DNA from: Mytilus trossulus
Taxonomy: Eukaryota > Mollusca > Bivalvia > Mytilida > Mytilidae
DNA: 64,000 nucleotides
Direction of reading: 5' to 3'
Assembly: GCF_036588685.1 (NCBI RefSeq)
Contig: NC_086379.1
Coordinates: forward strand, 18,213,862 to 18,277,861
Below, piece after piece: positions 35,575 to 47,525 of this stretch; positions within the stretch are counted from its first letter, which is position 1; each line of letters starts with the position of its first letter. Made by a program: the position numbers and the translations under genes. The notes below the pieces were generated by a model. It was not told the origin of the DNA and did not search any database. It saw only the letters and a list, made by a program, of their open reading frames with translations.

Positions 35575-36379
35575 TAGATAGATATGTTAATTCTTATAAA
35601 GTAATGAGAGCACGTGTCACTGATTACACAACTACTGATGAGCCATGAATTATCAACAAAATTGATTGGATTATCTTTATTGTTTTTTAGACATTGTATT
35701 GTTAGTTTAGTTTTACCTTCGATGTACTTTTTCAGTTTTTTTTTCATGATGACGGGTAAATTAATTTGTTGTGTTTTGCAGTTCTCGGATAAAGAAAGTT
35801 ATTTTATAGTTGCGTTTTTTTCTGTAACAAGTTCGATTTTTGTTTTTCAGTGTAATTCTTTTCTCTCTCTCTTTAAATCAAGTTTTTAAACAAACACAAT
35901 GTTGACTGAATATCAAATTTTATTGAATTTATATATCTTTATTCTCAACAAACCATTATACAAGAGAAGATAATTATGTTCAATATTCAGTTTAACCTTA
36001 ACGGAAATCTGTGCATGAGGACTTACAAAATGTAGTCGTGGTTTGAACGGATTTCGTGTCAATAAACTGTCTTCGAAATAGTCTTTCTCGCTGTAACAAA
36101 AATGATTTTTTTAAATTAAGTTAAGAATCTTACTACAATCTAACTTACATATTTTTTTACATAATACACTAGTTCAGGGAAACAATGCGCATGTGCAAGA
36201 TCGATCGTGATTTTGCGTTATCGACTAATTAGATACGAGATTTGATAAACTGGGGGCATTATCAGTTTATTGATTTATCTGATGGGCATCGTTATTACTG
36301 TAGTCAGATTAATGAATTTCCATACATGCTATGGCAAACTAAAAATATATACAATATATGACAAAAATAAATTAATTAA

Positions 36380-36982
36380 TTAATAATAATATCTAACTTG
36401 TGGCCAAGAACAGTAGAATAAATATATAATTCTATACGTTGGACATGATAAAACAAAATGATATTTGTCCTCCAAAACATTTATATTGCAACATATTATA
36501 TTTTCTCTTTGAGTATTCAGATAACGACCAACTTCAACATTTAATCTAAGTGTGCCGCTACACAAATACTCATCTGGTTTACATGTATATATATCGTTTG
36601 TGAATACAAAAATTACCTTCACGCAAAAATGGACAGATTCATGCTGTGATGTTCACTTAGCAGATTGTCTTTATATTCAAGAAGGTACTGATCTTGGGTC
36701 ATAAAAATAAAAGTCAATCAACACCTAGGCCATATGGTATGATAAAGTTTTACCTTAAACTATTAATCTCACCAGGCGACAGTTAGACACAATTAATATA
36801 CCCTTAAAAATCATAATCATGTTCTGACAGTTAGGTACCATTAACATACATGTATATATTCGAAATGCTAGACCTGATTGCATGCGTGTATTAAATTTAC
36901 GTAAGTTTTTTGTGCTTAATTCAAATACATCAGACATTGACAATTTTTTAAAGGAAGGGTATATGCATGGGTCGTGCAGCAT
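36380..36982 (-). pseudogene. LINE C-terminal remnants
   Basis: 36400-36622 encodes a piece with LRLNVEVGRYLNTQRENIIC and HFVLSCPTY, the zinc-knuckle end of the same LINE lineage. 36880-36982 encodes a piece resembling the last residues of ORF2 (FKKL, then NLRKF). In the minus-strand direction the two are in the wrong order for one colinear copy, so at least two fragments or a rearrangement are present. Confidence 0.55.
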
Positions 36983-38600
36983 TTTATTTTGATATATTGT
37001 GAAGCATACATGATATTGTATACAGAATATCTAGTTAATTTCAATGAGATTTATTAAGATTTTAAACAGAAAAAAGACACTTTTTGTTGTTGTACCTTCA
37101 GAAAGTAAATTAATTTTCACACATATATATATACATATATAGTTTGGCATTTGATAACATACATTAAATGAACAGTTCTGTCGTATATTTGTTTTTGTGT
37201 CAGAAAATTCACGTTAGTAGGTAGAAAAATGATACTAAATGCGAAAAAAATAATGTTATATTACAGTTGCTACCCCCCGCCCCCTTTTTGGACAAAAAGA
37301 AAACAATTGTTGTCATTTTGTCGATAGCAATGAGGTCTTTAAGATTTAAGAGTGAAATAACTGCTTACTTGGATCTTTTGGCATACATGATCCTTCTTTT
37401 TGACAAGTTTCGCGAAAGCGATACTAAGCGATCCTAGATTCCGCTTCAGCATTTACAAAATGTAGGTTCAGACTGCGGTTAAAGTTTTGTTTTACATCAA
37501 AATCGTTGTCAAACATAATGGAATTTCGGGATTGTTGGGGCAGAAGCTTCTTTATGTCCAAAATACAGTATATATGCAGGGCAAAATTTTGCAAATATTT
37601 ATTTACATTTTCCGTATTTTACTACAAGATGGACTTCGTTTTTCCTAAACAGTTAATTTCATGTTTTGTATGAGGTTAAAGATTTTCATGCATTCATCAA
37701 TAACCGTTTTGTTTAAACGTCCAGTTGCAAGTTAGATGCATATCCATGCAGGTCAAGATCATGATAATGATATATGAATATTGAAACTATTTTGTTCTAC
37801 ATTGCGCTGGACTGTACTCGTTTGTTCAAAATGCAACAGTCAGAGTAAAGGCATTGTATAAATCAAGTGAGTGCGGCTTTTTGGCTAAGAGTTTCATTCC
37901 ATATGACGACCTATAGCTGTTTGATTTTATGGGAACTTATATTTCATGGTTTGAACAAGGAACGTATTAACTGTTCCAAGTTTTAGCGATCAGATTATTT
38001 ATACAATATTGAAAGCATAACATTTATGAACCCATGGTTATTTTTTATTGAATACATCGCATAATATTATTCATTGCGACTATGTGTGATGACCAGCATC
38101 AACATTTTAAAAAGCTCCGGTTTAGATTGCTTATTTATATTTTCCCGACAAAAGCTAAACAGAATAAATAATGTGGTGTCACCAGTGTACGATATACTGT
38201 TTTGTCAATTAATGTTTACACCAGCATGTTTCTGGAAATTATTCTCAATCGCCAAAAATGATATTCTGCACATAAACTTCCTCAAAGTTCTAAACAGCCT
38301 CCAGTGACTTGAAGGATCTCGTTCTTTCTTTAGAGGTCCTTCTTTGTCAAATTTTTCGTTTTTGGTTATTTGCAAGCCGTAATTTCAAATTTCTTATCCA
38401 TTTTACGAGTCCCGTTATTTTCAATCTCTATCATCAGTATGGTTCGAAATTTTTCACAATTTTTTTGTTTTACTTTTTTTAATATAAACATAAACAAACA
38501 AAAAAAGAGATGACACTCAGCGACTTCACAGGTAAACGGGAAAGCGGCGGGCGTCCTAATAAACGCCTATTAAACATCGAATATTGATGTGTACCAAATA
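36983..38600. other. interior of transposon copy A, no transposase seen
   Basis: No recognisable domain on either strand; the 77-codon frame at 38074-38307 is anonymous. It may be captured host sequence. Confidence 0.4.
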
Positions 38601-39192
38601 TGACTTTGCCCCCAGTTGATCCAAATCTCGCATATTCTCGTATGAATTTTAATTAAACGCTTGACCCACTCAGAATTCTAGATCGCGAACAAGCTTTCCC
38701 TGAACTAGTGTATTAAGCCCAAAATATCATAATTTTCAAAAAACGGAGACAAAAACGGAGACAAGTTCATTTTCCAGAATTTATTTTCACATTGAAATTC
38801 GTTTCAGGCTTGTGAAAATGGTCAAAACGACTTTAATTAGAGAAAAAAAACCTTGATAAATGCGGATTTCTTAAAACCTTCGTAAAGATAATAAAATTAG
38901 GAATAAAACTTAAAAATTAATGGAAGGAAATTTTAACAAAATACGAAAATCTTAAAACATCGTGATATTCATTTTAAACGTCACAATATTACTTCCCGCA
39001 TGGTCACACTGTACTAACAACACAATCTATAAACAACAATAAAGATAATCCAATCAATTTTGTTGATTGGATAATTCATGGCTCAGTAGTTGTGTAACAC
39101 GTGGCCTCATTATTTTATAAGAATTGACATATCTAAGTTCGATTTTGAACAAATTCTACCAAAATTAACTCAAAAATAAGAAGCGTTTAACG

Positions 39193-39217
39193 AATAGAAT
39201 AGAATAGAATAGAATAT
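39193..39217. repeat. AATAG microsatellite
   Basis: About five AATAG units inside the right arm of transposon copy A; absent at the matching position of the left arm. Confidence 0.8.
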
Positions 39218-39832
39218 ATGCATCCATCCTGTGTGCGATGACTATAAAGGGTCCTGAGTTCACTTCGTATGTCATGAGTGCAACCAGGAGGTCCTTCAAG
39301 CGGTGTTTAGACGTACCGTTATTCTTCTGGTGGCTTCAATTTTGTTTTTTTATCAATAACTTATACACAAGGAGAAATTATTGTTTTTTGATAGCATGAA
39401 CCCCAGTTAATGAGCAAACACAAATTAAGAAAGAAAATCGTTTACAATTACATTTTATAGAAGGAAAAAAGGGGGGGGGGGGTAATAAACAAATTTTATT
39501 TACGCTCACATACTTCTAAAAAGATTTGCATATGTAAGCTCTCTATAGATAATGTTAAATTATTTCAGGAGTTTTGAAAAAAGAATATATACAGTTTAAT
39601 TTCGACTAAAATAGTGATTCTTTTTATAGATTTGGTACCTCAGTTTCGACTCAACATTTCTTTTTGAATTGTTAGATGGCAAACTCTTTAGAAGAATATT
39701 GTATCTGTTCTTAATGTAATTATGGTGATATTGGCGATAAGATTCAATATATTATAACAAGGCCTTGTACAAATCCTTGATTATAGAATGTTTGACAATA
39801 TAAAAAGACGAAAGTAGACAAACCCTAATTAA

Positions 39833-40610
39833 GCGGGCACAGGACGTTTGCGCTTTTTTACCTGTAAAACGATAGGACATTTGCGCTTCAAATACTATGG
39901 ACATTTGCGCTTTTAATTTTGATTCACCTGTATTAAATTGACCGGACATTTGCGCTTTTTACCTAAAGTGGTCTACCTGTAATCTTAATGAGAAGTAATC
40001 ATTTAGTTAAAAAAAATAACTTATATTTGTCATTATAGTTAGTTCACATTTACACAGTCTTGAACATGGAGTTTAAAGTTATAGAGACTAGTAAATGAAA
40101 AAAATGTTTATGATTAGGTATATTAATGAACAGGCTCCCCAAACAAGAATTGAGAAGTAGAAACTCGATCATTTATTTAAGTACCAATCAGGACAGATAA
40201 CAAGAGCAAGATGTGTTCACTCATTGGGCTTCGAATATCAAGCTATAACTGACCTGTAATTGTGATGACAGTACATGCATGGTTTTATTTCATAAGAATG
40301 TGTACTTTTAGCTGTACATAAACTTTTAAACAAATATCAACAATATGACATGTTTGTGCTATGAAATGATTTTTAAACTTTTAACCATAAAGAATGACTT
40401 TAACTCTGCCCGGTCAAACCTGCCGGTCCCAAGCCCGGATAAAAGAAAAGGGAAGTCATAGATATATATATAAAAAAAGCGCAAATGTCCTATGTGAAAA
40501 GCGCAAATGTCCATTTTTAAAAAGCGCAAATGTCCTATGTTTTGAAGCGCAAGTGTCCACAAAAAAAAGCGCAAATGTCCTATGAAAAAGCGCAAATGTC
40601 CCGTGCCGAA
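39833..40610. mobile_element. TTAA-flanked element with subterminal GCGCAAATGTCC arrays
   Basis: TTAA stands at 39829-39832 and 40611-40614. Inside the left end are four copies of GGACATTTGCGCTTTT (first bases near 39842, 39875, 39899 and 39944); inside the right end, between about 40480 and 40603, are six copies of its reverse complement at 21-30-base spacing. Outer inverted ends share GGCAC.GGAC.TTTGCGC. A TTAA duplication points to piggyBac- or Kolobok-like integration. No transposase is encoded. Frames read through the arrays give repetitive peptides and are by-products. Confidence 0.7.
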
Positions 40611-40614
40611 TTAA

Positions 40615-41397
40615 GCAGGGTTTCACAAGTTGATCTCGAAGCGGCCCACATTGTACATCGAATAAGATCTATGTTTTTCAACGTTTTCAAAATGAAATAA
40701 CTAGAATTGAAAATTTCCCAACTGTGAAAATTTGTTATTTCTAAACGTCTTTAATTATTATTTCGGAAAGAAAAAAATATTTAGCATATTCATATATTTT
40801 CATAATTTTTTCCAAGGAAACCTTTGTGTTTGCCAAGTTTACTTCTATATGATTTTAACCATCACCAGCGACATATTCTCTGCTATCATTAATTAGTCCT
40901 AATTATTAAAGATCAATTGACCAAATTCAAATGATGATTGGTATATCGTATTGAACATGACCATCGGTCATCCGTGACGTATTCCAAATAACGGCGCATG
41001 CCGATAGTAGATAGTTTAATTAAACCAGTTACTATACAAATCTTGCAAAAACGATGTACATGTACTTATTAATATTTTTAAAACAAATTACGAAAACGTT
41101 TAGTGTAAAAACCACCGAATATAAATGTTTCTTTCTGCCTAAAATATATTTGCAGGTTTTGGCATTTGTAAATAACATTAACGTTTTGGAATCCTAATGC
41201 AAAAGACAGCCGATTCAAACTGAAATAACTTCTTTAAAGATGGTTTGATTTTTTCAGAGACACATGTATTATATGTCCATGTATTATATATGTCTCAATA
41301 CATGTATTATGTCTCTGATTCTATCAAAACAAAAATTACAAAATTATAAAATAAGTTATCAATCGAATGTATACCCTGAACTCTCACTATTATATTG
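40615..41397. other. no recognised feature
   Basis: AT-rich DNA without supported genes. A short local repeat of ATGTATTATAT/ATGTCTC lies near 41265-41310. Confidence 0.4.
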
Positions 41398-41515
41398 GAA
41401 CCCTTTTTTTGAACGATCAATGCATTTGAATGGGGACATATGGTTGGAACCACCCCTCCCCCCTTTTGTCCTGGGTTGGGACCCCCTTTTTCAAATGGCT
41501 GGATCTGCCACAGAG
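41398..41515 (-). mobile_element. MITE fragment, reverse, beside transposon copy B
   Basis: Reverse copy of the 33095-33254 element (CAATGCATTTGAATGGGGAC; GGCTGGATCTGCCA at the end). One end is missing. Confidence 0.65.
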
Positions 41516-41529
41516 GTATATTTATATAT

Positions 41530-42853
41530 CGGTACGTCTAAACACCGCTCAGGACCTCCTGAGTGCACTCAGGACATACAAAGTGCACTCAGGACATGAA
41601 ATCTATATTTTAGTGGGTGGTGAAGGTATGCATTCGATAGATAATTTAATTCTTCATCTTATAGTTTTGGTTTCGATAAAATCAATTTTATATTTAAGAA
41701 GTTATTTGAGTTTTCATCGGCACGCGCCGTTTTTATGAAATATGTCAGGCATGACCGATTTTTATATTGAATACCAATTATCATGTTGATTAGGTCGTTT
41801 GATCTTTAATAATTAGAAGTGATTAGTGATGGATCTAACCTCATACATGTAAGCTTGGCAAACAAACAAAACCAATATGCCTTTTAACTGGACCCCTGCT
41901 GTTGTTTCAATCTTATCAGAATTCAAGATGAATAATTCTTTCGTATTTTCATATCTCTAGATATACTACAATATACTTTTTAATGGTATTGTTCCATAGT
42001 GAAAAAAAAAGAATTTATATTTTCTTTTAAGCTTACAGTTAATCACAAAAAGTGGCGTTTATTTTTTTTTATCAAATTTCGTTCAATATACGGAAAAGTT
42101 TTAGTTTTATTCTTTAATAGTTCAAAAATTAAGATGAATAATTCTTTCGTATTTTCATATCTCTAGATATACTCTAATATATATTTAATTGCACTGTTCC
42201 ATAGTAAAAAAATATAAAAGAATATGTGATACACCTTTTTATTTATGTATAATTTATTTCCAAGCATTGTTTATTGAGAATAAAATTTGATATTAAGTAA
42301 ACATTGTTTTTGTTTATTAAGTTGATATGGAGAGAGAGAGAAATATAACAAAGAAAAACAAAAATAGAACTTGTTACAGACTTTTTTATTTTCTTTATTC
42401 ATAAACTGCAAAATGCAAAATATAAATTTAGCCGACAAAATGAAAAATAAACTGAAAAAGTACATCGAATGGGTTATCTTATTTTTTTCCATAAACATAC
42501 AATTCACTATTTTCACAGTGCATTAAGCAATCTCAACTATTTTAAACGCAACATTGTACAAACAACACAATTCCTAAACATCATTAAAGATAATCCAATT
42601 AATTTTGTTGATTGGATAACACGGCTCAGTAGTTGTGTAATCAGTGACACGTGTCCTCATTATTTAAAAAAAAATAACATATCTATCTTAGTTCGATTTC
42701 AAATTCTACCAACATTTAATTCTTATATAAGCAGCATGTAACGAATATATACATACATCCTGTGTGCAAATCGGATGACTATAAAGGGTCCTGAGTGCAC
42801 TTTGTATGTCCTGAGTGCACTCAGGAGGTCCTGAGCGGTGTTTAGACGTACCC
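41530..42853. mobile_element. long-TIR DNA transposon, copy B
   Basis: Ends GGTACGTCTAAACACCGCTC and its complement pair for 67-68 bp. TTTATATAT flanks each side (41521-41529, 42854-42862), though it lies in AT-rich sequence. The right 600 bp, reversed, aligns with the left part of copy A and shows the uninterrupted sites of the two insertions there. Internally, 41921-42011 and 42124-42215 are direct repeats starting AAGATGAATAATTCTTTCGT. No transposase frame. Confidence 0.78.
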
Positions 42854-42894
42854 TTTATATATATGTGTGTATCAGACCAAATGACTTCCCAATT

Positions 42895-43050
42895 GGCAGA
42901 GGCGGATTTCGTTTTTTTCCAGCACCCCCTAAATCTTGGGAAACAAATGGTAGATTATATAGGGAATCACGGAAGCATGACTGGACGTGACCCCTCTAAG
43001 GCATTCAATGAGTCCCCACTTATGAAAAATTCTGGATCAACCATTGCTTA
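42895..43050 (-). repeat. dispersed repeat, reverse copy of 25461-25640
   Basis: GGGAATCACGGAAGCATGAC and CCCCACTTATGAAAAATTCT, GGATCAACCATTG match the other copy in reverse. Confidence 0.6.
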
Positions 43051-44070
43051 GTTCTAGTTATCTTAGGTCCTAGTGTGAAATAAAGCCACTGGGTCTTTTT
43101 AAACACATCTTAATTCATACATGTATACGTTTTCTCACGGATTTGTTCATGCAATATTGAAATTATGTTTACTCAATGCGCAATTACTGAAGTTTATATT
43201 TGCTACTTTTAGAAATGTCTGTCATATTTTATATGAACTTGACCTCATTTTCATGGTTCATTGGTCAATGAAATGTCATCAATCTGTATTACACGTAGAC
43301 AGGATGTTCTCTGGAAAACTATACGTTATACACACCCGAAAATACACGCACTGTCGTAATGGAAAATTACTGTATGTTATAGTTACCTGTAATCAGCTTT
43401 GCAACACCATGTCATGACAGTTCAAAAAGATTTTCTTCAAATCAAAATGGAATATTCATTTTTTCTTAAAAATTTAAAACTTTAAAAAGTAGACTTTGAC
43501 AAAATTATGAAATAGAAAGAATTGAACAATTTAAAATCGTATTTTAACAAAGATTTAGATATAATTTTACAACGATCCTTAAAAAATAACCAAATAAACG
43601 TTGAATCAAACGATATGAACCTACGCAGTTTTATATCAAAATACTAACACACACCAGTTTGCCATCTCAGTATGCAAGGCAAGGGTGCTTGGTAAGGTGC
43701 TGGAACTTGATGTACATGTATCATTAAGTTACAGTTCTGTTAGGATTTGACTGGCTTTTTACAGAGACTTTCTATTCTTACTGTTACCAGTTAGTATAGA
43801 CGGTTCCTGGCTTAGAATGATTCTCTGCTCAGCAAATGGTGCGTAATTAGCATTTGAATCAAATTTCTTGTAGAAGTAAAAAACACAAATTAATGTATTT
43901 GACAACTTTATTCAGGAGCACAGTCTATATTATCCGGCGTAAATAACTTCGAGATTTATATATAAATGTGGAAGTTTACTCTGCTTCTCGATCTATGCTA
44001 ATCGATGTTCCAGTCATGATATTTCATATTTATATATTTATTCGTGAGGCCCTCGTCATCATTTATATTC
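43051..44070. other. no gene; possible repeat block
   Basis: 43220-43275 contains TTGACCTCATTTTCATGGTT, a string I associate with a common mussel repeat. Otherwise nothing supported. Confidence 0.35.
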
Positions 44071-44535
44071 AGGTGTAATACCACCAAATCATGGTACGCC
44101 ACATCCGGTTGCATACGAAAGTAGGCCTAAAAAAATATTCCCTTGAATTTGACAGTTGTAGAAAATTAACCCTGCATTTCAATGCACTTAAATTTTTCTG
44201 AGTCGTAAATATGTATGTTGAATGTCTGAATGCATCATTCTTTTTTTATTTGATGGTCTTATAAAATATTTTGGAACGTTAAGGTTACATAGTTACCAGA
44301 TCAAGTAACCAGTAAATAACAGTGTAAAAATTGGGTTGTTTACTTCCAGTGATGATTATTTTCTTATATGCAATGAAATGTAGTGTGAAATTTTCACTGT
44401 GTCACTGGAAAGGATTAAACTTTACACATGCAAAGTATTTCTTTGGTTGAAATAAAGGTAAATACTGTACAATTTTTTTTAAAGTGCCAATTTAACAAAG
44501 ACTAATAGGGAAAAATCAATGGTGGTATTACACCT
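44071..44535. mobile_element. MITE-like element with 15-bp terminal inverted repeats
   Basis: AGGTGTAATACCACC at 44071-44085 is the exact reverse complement of 44521-44535. No coding frame inside. A related end (GGTGGTATCACCC) appears near 61740. No target duplication found. Confidence 0.6.
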
Positions 44536-44980
44536 TAATGACGTATATATGAAAAAGGTATATAATTGAAGAAAAAAAAGAAAAACTTAGATTTTTAACT
44601 TAAAAGAGTGGAAATCGTTACCTATGGAACACTTTTCAAAAAGAGGGTCTCATTATATAAGTCCAGGAATATAACAAAATTCCTGGACATTTTTTGACCA
44701 TATGGTACGAATTATATGTATAGTTCTTTGGGTAAAGTTTATGTAAATAAAATAAATATTTGCTCATTTGTATCTCGTTAAATGTACCACTCATAAAAGA
44801 GATATTCATTACATTGAGAGGTTACCCCTTATTTGAGGGGTTGTTCCGAAGCTGATAAATATTAACAGGACTTTAATTAGCCTATCGTCACAGTCATTAC
44901 TAAAATTCAGGAATAACATGTAATACTGAATATTAAGGTTCAAGTTTGAAACTAAAAGACCGATATATAAGATAATTTAC

Positions 44981-46465
44981 CTGAACATTTGTAATAAATC
45001 GTCAGATATTTGAATATTCCTGGACAATTATATTCAAATTTTGAAGGAGTTAGTGAACATGTTGTTTGATCCTGACAAAATAGTTTGACCTTATCGGTAG
45101 CAGTCATGATACATAGTAAAAGACGCAACAGACAAATGTGGGCATGTGAATCAATCATATCTACCAAATGTAGCATTTATATTCAGAATTTTCGGCAAAT
45201 GCAACCCTAGACAGGAAACGACACTTTCGACGCTCTCACACAAAGTTCTAACATTTGAAATTTCTGAAATGGAGATGTCAACATAAAGAATACTACAAAA
45301 CTTGGTTCATATTTTATATAAGTAGTGTCCAAAAAGCCTTATTTGAATGACCTTCATAGAGAACGTCCAAAGTCGAATGTATGATACATGTTTGCTACTA
45401 TAATTTTCATTGGACGTTGACAAATATGTTGAAGGGTTAGATTAAATGATATACCAGTCAGTTACCAAAATTAGCGACAATTTCCAATCCTAATCATGCT
45501 AATGATTTTGATATGTGAATTCTCAAATAAAAACAACAATCCGGTCACATTTTGAGACTAGAAATCTTACTTTTGTAAATATTGAAACCGTTCGTTAAAT
45601 ATGGGTCCAATATTTACCTTTGACATCCGTAGTATACGATATGAAATTTCATTTTTTACATAATAAATACGAAGCAACAGAGTCGCGGAATTTTTAATTT
45701 ATGATATTTTTAAGTCAAAATAATTATCAAATTGAATTTATTCTATTATGTGGCATAAGAATTGAAACTATCCGTTCAAATATCTACACGATGTATCGCT
45801 CGGTAAACTCAATATTGCGAATGCCAAGCTTAAATGGTAATCCCATTGATAAATGGCCAAAAGATACATTATTTCTCTCTGGATTTAATCTTTATTACGT
45901 GTTTTTCTATTGTATAAAATGCACTTTCAAAAATATATTTAAAAAATAACACATAAAGAGAAAAAAAAGAACCCGACTTATACAAATTTCCTGTACAAAG
46001 GATACGTGCTGAAATTTCCTTCATCATTAAAAAAAAACATTTGAGAACATCGATTTAAGAAGATGTGGTATGATATCCAATGAGACGACTCTCTCATCCA
46101 AGTCACAATTTGAGAAGTAAACTATTGTAGGTCAAACCTGTTTGATTACTTGAAGATATGCTTAGACCGTTGGTTTTCTCGTTTGAATGGTTTTACACTA
46201 GTAATTTTGGGGCCCTTTATAGCTTGTTGTTCGGTGTATGCCAATGCCTCTGTTGAAGACCATACGTTGACATATAACGGTTTTATTTTATAAATTGTTA
46301 TTTGAATGCAGAGTTGTCTCATTAGCACTCATACCACATCTTCCTATATCTATAAATGTTATATATCAATAAATGAAAAGATTACAATATATAGTACATA
46401 AACATAGTTTTTTCATCTGTTATAGGTAAAATATACCAAGCTACGAAATAAAATAGTAGATCCAT
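44981..46465 (-). pseudogene. decayed copy of the SUEL-lectin gene
   Basis: Signal-peptide and lectin exons of the intact gene at 56130-60492 are recognisable with flanking and intronic sequence. The lectin exon (44981-45263) has a 2-base insertion soon after its first Cys codon, an in-frame TGA where the intact copy has GGA, a small frameshifting deletion near the middle and a 9-base loss that removes the DPC motif. The signal exon (46417-46465) keeps its ATG, but the splice donor GT reads AT at 46416-46415. No PAN-domain exon was found downstream. Several independent disabling changes mean an established pseudogene. Confidence 0.82.
46055..46360 (-). repeat. mytilid repeat family A/B, head-to-head pair
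   Basis: A short + fragment (AGAAGATGTGGTATGATATCC) at 46060-46130 is followed by a reverse family B copy to 46350. Same arrangement as 6060-6455. It lies in the intron of the lectin pseudogene and is absent from that position in the intact gene. Confidence 0.65.
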
Positions 46466-46799
46466 TTGTACGAGAACACTGTACGGATTCACATAAAATG
46501 TTTGTTTACTACGAAAAATGCACATTCGATAGTATTTAGATTTTATCAGTTTTATATCAACTATCAAACCATTGAATTCATCAATTTTACTAATTAACCA
46601 AAACAAAATTTATGTTTGAAATCTTCATTAAAGATCAGATTTATTTCAATTCCCTTTTAACGAAAACCTTAGACGCTTGTAGTTTGTATAAAAAAAATAC
46701 TGATTAGGTTATAAATATTTGTATTGTTTGGGATTCTTTCATAAACATTAAAATCAAATCAATTGTTCCATTTGAAATAGAATTGTATCCGGATTCAAG

Positions 46800-47404
46800 T
46801 TGCATCTTCTTAACTTCTTATCTTCTTAACTTCTTATCTTCAAATAATAATTAATTCGATTTTAAATGTCCTACACATATTCGTTGAACAAAGAAGAATA
46901 ACTAGTTCTGCTATTCTTTGTTTTATTGGAATTCAAAAGGACAATATCTGTTATAAATATTGTAATGTAAAGCGGTTGGGCAGTTATGCGATCGAGCGGC
47001 TGCCAAACTGTGTCCGAGCAATAACCTGAAAACACCTTTGACCAAATCTTTTCATGTTTTCAAACTTAAATAGGTTGTTTTATGCCAATAAATGAAGGTT
47101 ATGTTCAAATTTTACGATTGTAGCTTAATCCTTGTTGAGTTGCAGGTCTTTGAGAAGGGAAAAGTATACGAAGAGCGTTGTCCTTGTAATATCTTATGAT
47201 TTCTAGACCTCATTTATCGAAGGCACTTCAAATTAGTTATCAAATGTATACTTAACTAAATTATGTGTACCAGTAGTTTATAGGGTGTTTTGTGTGAAAT
47301 AGGTAATCAGTACATATAAGGGGATTTGTAAGTTTGATTGACGCGTGAAGATCTTTAATTATCACTAAGTGGATCTTCTACTTAACACCAATAATTTCGT
47401 TGCA
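46800..47404. other. no gene; short tandem motif
   Basis: 46803-46840 holds two copies of TTCTTAACTTCTTATC. Otherwise unassigned. Confidence 0.45.
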
Positions 47405-47525
47405 TCTTCTTAACTTTGTTTGTTGAAGGCCGTAGGGATACCTATAGTTGTTAATGTCTGTGTCATTTGGTATCTTGTGAAGAGTTTACTCATTGACAAT
47501 AATACCACATCTTCTATTTTATATC
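47405..47525 (-). repeat. mytilid repeat family A fragment
   Basis: TTGAAGGCCGTAGGGATACC and AATAATACCACATCTTC blocks in the usual order. Confidence 0.6.

Larger units (their letters stand above)
32935..39318. mobile_element. long-TIR DNA transposon, copy A (MULE-like), with nested insertions
   Basis: The outer ends GGTACGTCTAAAC and GTTTAGACGTACC lie just inside a 9-bp direct repeat TTATTCTTC (32926-32934 and 39319-39327). Inverted arms of about 300 bp are recovered once the insertions at 33095-33254 and 33269-35574 are removed. A second inverted block (ACACTAGTTCAGGGAAA near 36167, reversed near 38698) lies deeper. No transposase frame is visible, so the copy is non-autonomous. Long arms with 9-bp duplications fit Mutator-like elements; that placement is inferred. 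Confidence 0.8.

Noticed and set aside
35631..35660. CTGATGA inside transposon copy A
   Set aside because: No stem II or GAAA follows; the matching sequence in copy B lacks the motif.
40359..40595. Repetitive peptides (GHLRFF and KSANVL type) on both strands
   Set aside because: They arise from the GCGCAAATGTCC array of the TTAA element.
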